Positions 1-10,995 of a stretch of 64,000 nt of DNA are shown one piece after another. Position 1 is the first letter of the stretch; every line of letters begins with the position of its first letter. The stretch comes from Salarias fasciatus (lineage: Eukaryota > Chordata > Actinopteri > Blenniiformes > Blenniidae), in assembly GCF_902148845.1 (NCBI RefSeq), contig NC_043756.1, positions 24,679,623 to 24,743,622 of the forward strand, read 5' to 3'. The notes below the pieces were generated by a model. The model made no database searches. It was not told the origin of the DNA and saw only the letters and a list, made by a program, of their open reading frames with translations. Position numbers and translations under genes: made by a program.

Positions 1-60
1 ACAAATCGAAATCTCTACTCCATGCAGATTTTTTGGTCAGATCTGTTGTTTGGGTGTAAC

Positions 61-135
61 GAACAGAATCAGAATCAGAATCGTCTTTGTTCGCCAAGTG
101 CGTTCAAAACATACAAGGAGTTTGTTTCTGGCAGG
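61..135. repeat. Degenerate teleost interspersed repeat (AGAATC-repeat type)
   Basis: The tandem AGAATC units followed by a segment like TTGTTCGCCAAGTGCGTTC and ACATACAAGGAGTTTG match the common teleost repeat end that reads roughly 'agaatcagctttattgccaagta..acacatacaaggaattt'. This is recognised from memory, not by a search. No coding potential is visible. Confidence 0.45.
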
Positions 136-539
136 TGGTATCGCTTCACGGGAAAGAAAGTAAAAGCAGCAGCAGAGTGGCATTATGTCATAAAAAAATA
201 ACAATAACTCTCTATATAAACTTAAAGGATAAGTTCAGTTAAAACAGTTTTCACATTGTTTATAGAACGAAGTAGAACAATATATTCACCAAGAAGGGTT
301 TCCTGATTCAAACAGTGCTTCGGGAGAAATTTAGATCCAAAATCGAGTTGCAGACATCCATGTACTGTTAGCCAATGGGGCATGTGTGGCGCCGGCCCCC
401 AAAACGGCTTTAATTGTCCAACCAAGCAAGAGCAAACTAGACTCCAACTATTTCACCAAGTCTACAGGTGGACTCACTTGAGGTGGAGTCTGATCTGCTC
501 CTGTTTGGTTGCAACAAAAACCAGCAGCCACAACAGCCC

Positions 540-1225
540 ATTCTGGACCGGGTGGGGGGGCCCTCTCTACAAGGACAATCTCTCACATCTGGCTCAGTGT
601 AATATGGGCAACCTGGTGGGTTTCCGTCTCTTGTATGCAGATGATGTAGTCGTTATTTCACCATTCTCAGCTAGATTATAACAACTGCTTGGAGTCTGCT
701 GGGAATATGGAGAGGAATGTGACATTATGTTAAATGTAAAAAAGAGCGTGGTTGTGATTGTGAGGACAGAGGATCCCTCTTTCTATATTACTGGAAGCGA
801 GTTTCACACTGTTGACAAAGTCTTATAACTTGGTCATGTGATCATGAAAAAAACGTTGTGATATGACGATATTAAAAGGCAGAATTGTAAATTTTATGCA
901 CAAGCTGGCACATAAATTCACCATGTGTGTTTACCAGGTAAAAATAACCTTATTTAAAGCCTACTGCATGCCACTGTACAATGTTCACTTGTGGTGTAGT
1001 TACAGAAGAGTCAAATTTACAAAGCTGCAGGCTGCATAGAACAATGCACTGTGTTTATTATTGTTTGTTTATTATTGTTTATTATTGAAGGCTCCACAGT
1101 GCCAGTCAGCTGTTTGTGTTGAATAATGTGTTCACTATTAATACTCTCATCAGAAATCCGGTGTATATATTTGTGGTGAGACTGAAACACATTAGTCTCC
1201 AGTCTCATCACAAATTGTAAATGTC
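540..1225 (+). mobile_element. Decayed non-LTR retrotransposon (LINE) reverse-transcriptase fragment
   Basis: The plus strand encodes a recognisable piece of a LINE reverse transcriptase. The catalytic-loop motif LLYADDVVVISPF lies near 630-665. It is followed by a KKSVVVIVRT segment near 740-765 (the usual 'N.KKS..mi' stretch) and, in shifting frames, pieces resembling FYAQ, LLHATVQCS and a C-terminal VYIFVVRLKHISLQ block up to about 1215. Several stops and frame changes show that it is long dead. The family looks like the fish LINE whose RT carries a 'YADDLVVLSPS..G' block; the clade cannot be fixed by eye. The 5' half of the element is missing. Confidence 0.7.
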
Positions 1226-2279
1226 CAACAAAAAGCAAAAAAATTTGGATATCTTGTAATAATGTTGAACAGTTTTCAACTGATATAAATAGAATTTGTC
1301 TTCAAATTATATCTCAGTACATTCAAATATCAAACCACGAATAAGTTATAAACCATCTTGAAATCATTTTCTTCCCAGATGGTATTTTATTCCTTTTTGA
1401 AGTAGCCAGACAAGCTGATGTCAGATTTAATGTTGTTGGTTTTGGAAAGTTATTGGGAAACTTTAACATATTGAAAAGTCCTGGTTGTGACTCAAAACTT
1501 TAGTCCAATTAAAAATTCACAATATATCTACAACAGATCATGGATAAAGTTGAATTTTCAGATGAAGTTCATCCAGTGTGTGGATACAGAACACAGTGAT
1601 GGGTAACAGCTTTAATGTCAGTTATTGAATGGAGGACAGTCTGCCTAATGTCACCACTGAGAAGATGGATGCATATCGATTATGACTCCGACATTGCCCA
1701 AAAGCACAAAGCTGGCCTCAAAAGAAAGATATGATTTTATTCAAAAATTAAATTTACACTTAAAGCTTTTATTTTTCTCACCATCTCTTAAATGTAGTTT
1801 TAATCATACACAGTGCAGGTCAAAGAGGTCACATTCAGCAGCAAATTTGATTAACACAAAAATAAAACACACACCTCTACATGTACGAGGATACATATTG
1901 ATTAAGACGCTGTTATGTTTTATTGTGATGGACAAAATCCAGCAGGTTAAACCTCTAAAAAGTGACATACAGTCATAGCAAACATAGTGTGTGGTTAGTT
2001 AATTGCTTTTTGAGAGTGTAAGGCACTGCTCACGTACCATGATGCATGAACCAGTGTGGAAATACTTCGCTTGTTTGGTTACAAGTCTCTGTCTGATACA
2101 AAGTAAAATCCTGTCCTCAAGGACACCTTCAAACCATGGAAATGCTTACTGAGTGCTGGTTACTGAACCTTTTTTAGGTGCAAAAGGATGGACTTCAGCT
2201 GATAAAGAACTGCATATTGCTTTAACGTACTAATCCTTTAAAGATCAACAAAATCAATTGAACTGTCAGACAGGACAGA
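1226..2279. other. Gene-free stretch, includes embigin 3' flank
   Basis: No coding exon is supported here. The sequence is AT-rich with only short random ORFs. The part next to 2280 is expected to hold the embigin 3' UTR on the minus strand, but no convincing poly(A) signal was fixed. Confidence 0.4.
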
Positions 2280-5200
2280 TCATTTGCGCTGTCGAACTGA
2301 GTCGCTCGCCTCTGATCTGTTCTCCTCTTCTTGTGACCTGCAGAGATATAAAACAGTTTTGTTTTTTGTTTTTTTTCATCAGAAGAAATTGCAAATATAT
2401 CAGTCAAAGTGATGAAACATCTCCAGAAAGCCTGCTGGTGTACTCACGCCGTGTCCTTCTGGTCATCATTCAGCTCATTTTCTAAAATTAAAAGAGATGA
2501 TTTAAAGTTAAGTCACAGAGAGTCTCCAGTAACAGAGCTTATTAGAATTAATACAACATGATTCACAAAATATCTACAGGAGTTCCAGGTACCAATACAC
2601 CTATCCAAAGAAACAAGTCTATAAATCATGAAGGAACCGGATAATTCTGAACAGAAATCTGTCAAAGGAATCAAAATAAAAAAAAAATGCAGCTGTACAC
2701 CACAATCTATCCAATAAATCAGAGAGTTCTGCTATCTGGTCACCTGTTGTGAGGTTTTTCTTGGACTGGCTCTTCTCATAGAGCAGAATAGCAGCAACCA
2801 GGACAACAACTTCAGTCAGGATGGCGATGAAGGGCTTCAGGGGCTCCATGATGGTGATGACCTTCAGCACAGACAGGAGGAAGCAATGACAGCTGTCACA
2901 GTCAGCGTTATAGCTCGGTTGTGACTAAAAGTAGACCTGGCATCACTTCGCTGGGCTCCCTCAGTTAGACATGTTGTTTTAATATCCTTACAGACATATT
3001 ATTATTGTCCTGGACAATGAAAAGTAGAAACTTAAAGAATCTGGTGATGATTTAATATCTCGTGCTTTATTAGCAGCCAAAATAGACTGATTGAAATTGA
3101 TCCAAGCAGACAGAAGGTGTGTATGTGAAATATCTTCATCCACGGCTGACCTTTAGCTCCACGTGGCTCATCGCGGTGCCGATGGCGTACACCGCACCAC
3201 AGTAATACAAGCCGGAGTCATCCCTGGACAGGTTATACACCGTCAGCTTGGTCTTCCACTCCATGACTGTGATTTCATAGTGAAGAACATCTGCAGCAGG
3301 GAGGATCTGCTCCTGTGATATCCACAACAGCAGTTAACAGCCGTTCTATGTTTACATTTTCAAAACACAGTCATCAAAGTGTTGCTGCTGTCTTCAGTTT
3401 AACAGACTGAAAGCACATTCATATCATGACCTGGATCGGCATTACATGAGAACTTGATTGAATGACTAATCAAGATTACTATATGTACATTACCTCAGTT
3501 CAAATATCAACAAATGTGAATACTACTGAGTGGTTTAACTCAGTTTTATTTTTGCCACTCACATGTGAAAGTGAAAATCTTTTAACATCTGTAACTGTAA
3601 TTCAGGTAATGTCCTCAGTAGCCATGGTACACTGATACAGCCTACCTGAAAATTCAGTTTTATTTCTGATATAGAGTGTGTCATATACATACTTCCCTCA
3701 AAGATCAAATTTAGTACAGAAATCAAGGATAAGTCAATGTAGTTCCCTCAATTTGTCATTGTGGCTTTTACGTTTCATGAGAGTTCTACCGGTGCATCTT
3801 TAAGTTTTGTAATACTGAATCAGCACTGGAGTAATCTGAAATCAAACATATCACTGTGTAAGGTGGCAATAAAATAAAATTGTGGGTAGTTTCCTCACCT
3901 TATCTGTCCCATTGTCCTTGTACCAGTTCCAGGTGTTGGGTTTTGGCTTGGTCTCCTCCATTTTACAGGTGATCACTGTAGTGTCACCTATGTAGCTCAC
4001 TATGGGCTTGTCTCTCACATCCCCAATCTTTGGGACTACAGGGAAATAGTGAGTTTAAAATGAGTGATAATTCTTATTAATGAGCAGTTGAGACATCTGT
4101 AAAATGTCAGTCAGATAGTTATCAGTTTAGATCACATTGAAATACTATTACATTCTCAACCCCTTTTAGCATTAATGCACTTTTTAAAAATACTTTTGTG
4201 GTACATGAAACCCGCTGCAGAGACAACACTATTGCTTTTTCAGCAACTCTGAAGTAACTGTAGTCCATTTTAGAGTAAAAACTAGTAGCAGTAATCAAGT
4301 ACTAGATTAAATACTGTAACTCACACAACACTGGTAGTTACACAAACCACTACCTACCTGCCAAGATAAAGTCAATTTTAGCTTCATTTCCAAACATGCA
4401 TGAGTAATTCCCAAGACTTTCCTCATTGACAACACGAACCCTGAGAAGCACAAACAAGACAAGACGATTTGTAGTGAATCTAAAGTTGGAAGAAATTCAT
4501 TCAAAGCATGACTGTTTTGCAACTTCATGCCTTCTGAAATGTAATAATTCAACCAAAATATGTAAAACATGTATACAAGATCTACACTTTTTAAACTAGT
4601 AGATAAAACCTTGAGATGAGGCGCTCACACTCGTCTGAGATTATACTGCTCGTTCTCCAACGCCACTGTGAGACGGCTATCCTGAAGTTCCTCCCCGTCC
4701 TTCATCCAGTGGCCTGTGACGTTTGGGGCTTTCTTCTGATTGCCGGTCCAGGTACACTCCAGAGACAGGACGACAGGATTCAACAGCTCGATTTTCTCAG
4801 TGTGACTTTCACCTGGATAAAGTTTAGAAGAGGGGTTTTAAGAGTAACATATGTTTATAAGTTAAAGGTGCTGTAGGCAGGATTTTGCTAGTCAATGCTA
4901 ATTTTTCTGTGTTTTCTTTGGATTAAATGTTAGAGTATCCATTGATAATCCTTTAGGAGTGTAGCATAATTGCACTACCGCGAGGGCGCAGCGTTTCCAT
5001 CTGTCTCTGTTCTGAGCTGAAAAGCAATCTCGACAGCTCCAGGTATCTTTGACCAATCAGAAGAGCCCCTGAGGCTCTAACCCTGATTGGTCGAGGGGCG
5101 TTCGTCACACGTTCTTGTGGGAGGGGCTTAACTTGCGTAAGGGTGTGATTTCAGAGAAAACAGGACAGGATTGGCTGTGCTGGGTTTCAAATCGCCATCT

Positions 5201-5282
5201 TAGACGGGTCAAATCGCTTGCTTAGGTAAACCTAAGCAAGATGGCGGAGATGCTGAATCCTGCCTACAGCACCTTTAATTAC

Positions 5283-5368
<86 letters not shown>

Positions 5369-7126
5369 AGAGAGAGAGAGAGAGAGAGAGAGATAGCTGT
5401 GTGCTAAAGCACATGTTATAAATTTAACTTGTCACCATCAAATTCAGTAATATATGTGTTGTTAAGAATAATAGCTAAAGGTTGTATTCCCAACAAAAAA
5501 AGGAAGGGAAAAGGGACTTAAACGTCACAACAGTTACCTTTAAGGATGACACTTCTCACATCTGTTGGCAGAGGAGTCGTGGGAACCAATGGTGTTGGAG
5601 TTAGACCTGGGGTCTCTGATAGGAATACAAAACACTTTAAATTGACAATTCAACATATTTTTCTGTACAAAAGTCAATAAATATCAGTGCAAAAAAGGCA
5701 GAAACTCATAAATGTCATTGCCAGCGTCACTGAGGAGCTGCTTTATCTCTCCAGACAGAAGGAAAGGCTCAGACATTAGACATGCCTGCCTCCACAATGA
5801 ATTGCTTCATTAAAGTCAGGTGCACAAATGGTCACCTAATACAACCATAAAATCTCACATGCACCTGCTGAATATAATTTCATTCTTGAAGTGAAACCCG
5901 TTTACTGGCTTTGTTCAGCAATTTTGAATAGAATAGACTAGAATAGAATTTTGCTGTCACCACAGAAGCAAAGTAAAAAAAAAACAAAACGGTTTTTACA
6001 GCAGTGAAATGTAGTTTACAGCATCCTCTGCAATAGACTAGAATAATTTTAATATAGATGTGAGGAAAGAGAGTGTATAAAATATTCAAACCCAGTCAAG
6101 ATTAGGAATAAATGCACGAAAAAGTATTTATGTGCAATTTCTACATTCAGTGCAGATCTAAGTGCTGAGGTATGTGCACAGCAGACTGTGTGTGGAGGAG
6201 GAGTTGGGTGCAGTGAGGGTGTTGCTGGTGTGATGACTCTCACAGCCTGCAGGTAAAAGCTTCAGGTGGTTTGTTTTTATCTTTAGTTCCTTTAACCAGG
6301 AGAACAGGGGGTGTCCAGGGTGAGCGGGGTCTGCTGTGATGAGTCTCAACTTTCTCCTGAAGTCAGTAAAAATGTCCTTTAGGAGAGGTAGAGTGGTCCC
6401 AATAATTTTCTCAGCCGCTCCCACCACCTCATGAACTCACACACACACAAAACACACACACGCAGTGCCATGCGACGCGCTCAGTCCATCTTAAAGAAAT
6501 GTAAGTGACTTTCACTGCTGATGTGAGAGCGATGACTGTTCTGCTTTATTTGAAGAATTTAATGCACTCATGTTCTGTGTTTTGGGGTAGTTCCCCCTCC
6601 TCCTGTGTGCAGCCCCCTCTTGTTTCCATATGCTCACTCTATGTTTGTGCTCTCCTCGTGCACATGTGAAGTGTTTCTTGTTGGATTCTTCTCACTCATC
6701 CACTCCTTTTCACTCCCGTCAGCCTCAGCACAGCTAAGACGCCCCCCCCACTCCTCTTTTTGCCACGGTGATTTTATTGGTCCCTCCCTTCCTTTCCAGA
6801 GCCAAATCCACAATGTAAAATGTTATTTTTAATCATTTATCTATTTCATTTTTCCCTATAGGCTCACTAAAAAACAACAAGCGATCAAGACCATTCAAAG
6901 TAAATTATGTAAGGTTGATGAGATCTGCTGACATTGACTCTGTCTTTCCTTCCTCACAAGGTTACAGTCACATTTAGCAGATAAATGAAGAGTCAGATCA
7001 GAGCTTGAACAAAACCACACAGCAGTTATTAATACAACACAAATTTCATTTACTTGCACTGATGCGTCTGCAGGAGACGAGAAGCAGGAGGATCTGGAAG
7101 GAGAGCTGAGTCCAGGAGGCCGACAT
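2280..7126 (-). CDS. emb: Embigin, two-Ig-domain membrane glycoprotein (9 coding exons, complete)
   Basis: Exons on the minus strand: 7126-7054, 5615-5538, 4812-4629, 4440-4358, 4035-3899, 3312-3151, 2861-2744, 2481-2448 and 2337-2280. Phases agree throughout, giving about 308 aa. The start MSASWTQLSF opens a short hydrophobic signal peptide. A Pro/Thr-rich stalk (exon 2) precedes Ig domain 1 (LECTW, then NYSCMFG) and Ig domain 2 (VITCKM, WNWYKD, then DSGLYYCGA). Exon 7 encodes the diagnostic basigin/embigin membrane segment EPLKPFIAILTEVVVLVAAI, with the conserved Glu inside the membrane, followed by YEKSQ. The tail ends VRQRK, as in the basigin family. Embigin is known to escort monocarboxylate transporters to the plasma membrane and to affect cell adhesion. 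The short acidic tail and the PLKPF membrane motif favour embigin over basigin or neuroplastin. Intron 1 carries a LINE relic; intron 2 holds a MITE and an AT microsatellite. Confidence 0.88.
4862..5278. mobile_element. TTAA-bounded MITE with perfect terminal inverted repeats
   Basis: The element starts TTAAAGGTGCTGTAGGCAGG at 4862 and ends with the exact reverse complement at 5256-5278, a 23-base terminal inverted repeat with no mismatch. Both ends carry TTAA, so the target is TTAA or the repeat contains it. The 417-bp interior has no ORF of note. It lies inside embigin intron 2, just upstream of a long AT microsatellite. It is a non-autonomous DNA transposon; TTAA targets suggest piggyBac-like mobilisation, but the superfamily is an inference. 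Confidence 0.85.
5284..5393. repeat. (AT)n followed by (AG)n compound microsatellite
   Basis: About 80 bases of uninterrupted AT/TA dinucleotides (5284-5366) run directly into about 26 bases of AG repeats. The tract abuts the end of the MITE at 5278, in an embigin intron. ORFs read through it are artefacts. Confidence 0.97.
5925..6430 (-). mobile_element. 3' fragment of an L2/Rex-like LINE
   Basis: On the minus strand, 6427-6300 encodes a degenerate LINE ORF2 C-terminus (KIIGTTLPLLKDIF, then ADPAHPGHPLFSW). This corresponds to the known 'DPSHPGHSLFSLLPSGRRYR' block of fish L2/CR1-like elements. It is followed by an untranslated tail ending in a GTGACAGCAAAATTCTATTC-type terminus with short tandem ATTCT units near 5930-5945, as L2-clade LINEs have. 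It is 5'-truncated and inactive, and lies in embigin intron 1. Confidence 0.65.
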
Positions 7127-10100
7127 GGCTGTTTCCCTCCGTCCTCCCAGCGAGCAGGTTTCTCACTCTGAGTCTGTTCGCCTGCTGCTGCATCGCCTCC
7201 ACCGCCACACACCCTCCCTCCTGAAGCTGCTCCAGTGACGCAGCCATGATATCACCCCGCTGACTCCATCATCCATTATTCAGACACACAGTCTTGATGC
7301 CTTCCTGCAGTGTGTCCCATCCTGCAGGCTGGGCACAATGTGAAAAGACAATCCTTCTATTTTAATGCATGGGTAGTTTTAACTCTTCTGCTCCACATGG
7401 TGTTAGTTAAGGTATGGCAAACAAATAGCTGCTCACCGCCAATTTTACCCTGACAGAATATAGTTCCTTGAATTTTACAAAAAATACTGAGTTTAACCCT
7501 TGTTGTCTCATATGATCAACTGATCTGTATCTTGATGTAATAAAGCTGAAAAGAAAAACACCTTTCTCTAAATGTATATGATCTTTTTTTCATTTCTTTA
7601 AGAGATGGTGATTCATCAGGCAGGGACAGATCCACCGGGTTGACTGGTCCTCCTACAGTGACACAGTGATTCCCATATTCATTTTACACATCGGTGTTAT
7701 TTGATTTATGTCTTCTGGTTAGGATTATTTTATGCTTCAAGCTTGAATTTATCAATCATCTTAGATAACTTTAATATTTGATGTTCATCATACCATTATG
7801 AATGCTATTATTATGTGTAATGATCATTGATGGATTATGAATTTCTAAATATTTTTGTTTCATTTAAAAAAAACCCAAAGAGTTTGAATAGATTAAGAAT
7901 GACTGAGTTGAACTCTTTCATCTTGTGTCTTACTCTGACTTCAATAAACCAACCATTGTCTGAGAGCATCAGACTTAAAACTGCTCTGACAGTAACTTCC
8001 AGGCCAGCACACCTTTCCTAACAGGATGTTCTGCAGAAAAGAAAAGAAAAAAAATCTTCCAATTATACTTAGAGAATGAACTCACACTGAACTCACACAT
8101 GTAATCTTTCTCTTAAAAAGGCCCCATTGTGACTTGCTTTTGACTTGTCTCTGTACGTGTCCAACTCCATGCCGCAGAACTGTACAGGCAGTTAATAAAA
8201 TCATACCTCGCTCAGTATTTTTCCACTTTTCTCCTCCATTTTACACATTTGCAAGCAGACCTTGTGTTTGCTGAATTTCGGCTGAATTTCCAAATTTCCA
8301 AGACACACGAGGTGCTCAGAAGTGGGATCCCCAGAAGGACCAGCGCCGGATGGTGACTGATGGTCTGAAGCCATAATCTGGATTTGCCAATTACCTTAAA
8401 AACTCAGAGGACATGAGGACCGGAACCTGCTGGAAACTGACGGTCTACTCGGGGTCTAAACAAACTTCCCCAAATTCTAAAGTAGTAACATTCAATCCAA
8501 ACCTTTTATTTTGACAAGATTTCTGGAGAACGTTTTTTAAAAGATCCCGGAAAGTGGAAGTTTTTGCAAAATTGATTGATTTTGAAAATCAAACAAATAC
8601 ATAATCCCATTTACGTTGTTTCACTGTTCATGAAACTGCAGCACATGAAATGACAGAGGATTTACTTTCTGCTCAGTGAACACAGAAATGTCGCTGACTT
8701 GTGTGTTCAAACACTTTCTGTGTTTTTGGTTGGATACAAACTAGCAGCCCATTCTTTTGTGAGCACAATTCTTCTCATTTCATTTTTGGGTGAAAGGAAT
8801 CCTCAAAGGAGACTGATGGGTCTGAATGAGGAGGAGCAGGTCCTGGTGGAGCTGTGTGAAATCAGATCACTCAGCTCACCCCCACAATGGCCGTTATATA
8901 AACCGACAGGTCAGAGAGGCCTGCAGCAACTCGAGATGTTTAGAAGTGAAACAAGCGCAATTCTTTATGAGAAATTAATGAAGAAAAGTGAATAAATTTC
9001 ACCTTTAACAAATGGGATTTTCTTTATGATCCTGATAATGGATTTATTTCTATTTTTTACTTTTTATCTACATAAGGAATAATACTGAATGTAAGAAATA
9101 CTGCAAATGTTCTAAGTTTGATTCAGCATGAGATTAAGATTTCTTTAAAAGTCATTTATTTAACAAGAACAGAAACTGTTTCATACTGTCAATATTTGTA
9201 ATGATTACAATAAGAGATTGAAGGGAAAAAAACTCATAGAGCCTCATTCAAATTAAAACTTTTTTTTTTTTTTTTTTTAAGATTGCATTGGGTCTGGTTT
9301 CATTCATTCTTTTTACCTGTAGGTGGAACTTTGTGCTTCCACTGGGCTGACCTGACTCACTACTGCTGACCAGTGGATCTAAAGAGTCATCACATGAATT
9401 TCAGTTGATTTACCTTTAATCTACCACCACTACCATCTGGAAGCCTGACATGGTGGATTGTCCCTCAGGATGTGATGTTTCACTGTCACCCCAGGAAATG
9501 ATATCAAAACAGTTGTGAAAGTCCCAGTTCCTGCTGCGACCTGTTCTCAAGTCACTGAAGCTGAACTCTTCTGGAAACTTTCACAGTGAAGAGTAGGAAC
9601 ACACACACACAAGCACACACACAAGCAGGAGAAGCGTGACTGGCAGCTGATTCGGTTGGCTCGAACAGTTCTTATTTCTAATTTTAAAGACACCTCGGCT
9701 TCACGCCTTCTCAGAACTGTATCTCAGTGAAAGAAGCAATCAATCATGACTGGTACTATTTGTCAAAATGAGAAAATTATTAATAAACTTTGAAAAGGAC
9801 AGAAGACAAGACAGCTCAGGTTGCATGAACAATACTTAGACGATGCTAAATACACAGAAATAACAGCACTACTCCATAATATACTCAAATGAATGTCTAC
9901 AAAAAACACACTGGTGTTTTTCAGGTTCTGTCCACCTTCGATGCTGCTTTATCTAGGATCACAATGCACTGTGGTCCAGGTCAGTCCAACACCCCCACCC
10001 ACCCCGCCATGATATTCTTGACGTGAGGCGAAAAGGTCCTGTGTTCTTTTCAGATTTGTGGTTTTACAATGAAATTAAAAGCTTTGGTCTTGGATGATTG

Positions 10101-10995
10101 AATGATTTCACTTTGTGAGCCTTCCTTTGGGAGAAATGCTCTCATTTGGCCACTGGGCACCATGAATGTGAGGGGGGCAATGACGCCCAGCAGGTGGGAC
10201 AAAACTGCACAAACCACAGGCATCAACAGGAAAGAATGACACAGCTCCCTCTGGTGAGGTCTAACAGTATCTTATAATATGTCCCAAAACAAGGGACGTG
10301 GTTTTAAACATGCATTGCAGAGAAAAATGTTGCTCCTGCAGCTCAAACCTTTAATTTCACCTTTCAAACGATTCATTCATCAGGTTATACCTCGCATAGA
10401 GAATAGAAATCTGAATCAAGATCTGGGCGTACACTCTTTCTAGAGAGGAAATTTCTCTTTGGATTGTAAGAGGAAGCAGCAAAACCCCAGAGAAAACCCA
10501 CACATGTAGAAAATGCAAACTCAACTAGGAAAAACTAAGATTTAACGTGACCCTAACCTGACTCGCAGGTTTCAAACGCTCAGTTATTGGGCGAGGCACA
10601 GTAAGTCCTTGAGATGATCTCTATTCTTACACAACCTAAACCAGCCCTTCTTGCTGTAAAGCTGTGATATAAACACTGAGCGAGGCCCCTGAATGAAAGA
10701 GATTGTAAATATCTGGCAGTGTAAGACATTTTGGTGTGACATACGATAAAATTCCAAAAAGACTACAAAAAAAACCTACTTTCTTGACAAAGTTTCTCCT
10801 CATACTGTTCCACCCGTCTGCTCATACTTGGCCTTGTTGAAATACTGTTGCACCTACATTATGACCGATCTCCTGTCTGGATCTTAGCTTTTCTCTGAAT
10901 TAAATGGAAATGATGAAGAAGCTACAAAATCTTTGAAGCAGCGACCTAAAATGTACTTTTCCATGTTGAAGAGCTGCAGTGACTCAGAGGCGGCT
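7127..10995. other. Intergenic region between emb and malt1
   Basis: The two minus-strand genes are separated by about 3.9 kb. The 7127-7300 part is GC-richer and should hold the embigin promoter and 5' UTR. Above about 9.8 kb the DNA probably includes the malt1 3' UTR. A poly(T) tract lies at 9260-9280. Only short ORFs with no recognisable domain are present (for example 8699-8995), so no gene is called. Confidence 0.5.

Noticed and set aside
1682-1978. 98-codon ORF in the left flank
   Set aside because: AT-rich, no similarity recognised and no gene context.
5232-5414. ORF across the AT/AG microsatellite
   Set aside because: The translation is only alternating Tyr/Ile and Leu/Ser from dinucleotide repeats; no gene.
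2280-7126. Basigin or neuroplastin as alternative identity for the embigin gene
   Set aside because: The membrane segment EPLKPFIAIL and the Pro/Thr stalk fit embigin better; basigin-type PFLGIVAEVLVLV is not matched exactly.
8699-8995. 98-codon ORF between emb and malt1
   Set aside because: No recognisable domain, no splice partners and a composition like the surrounding non-coding DNA.
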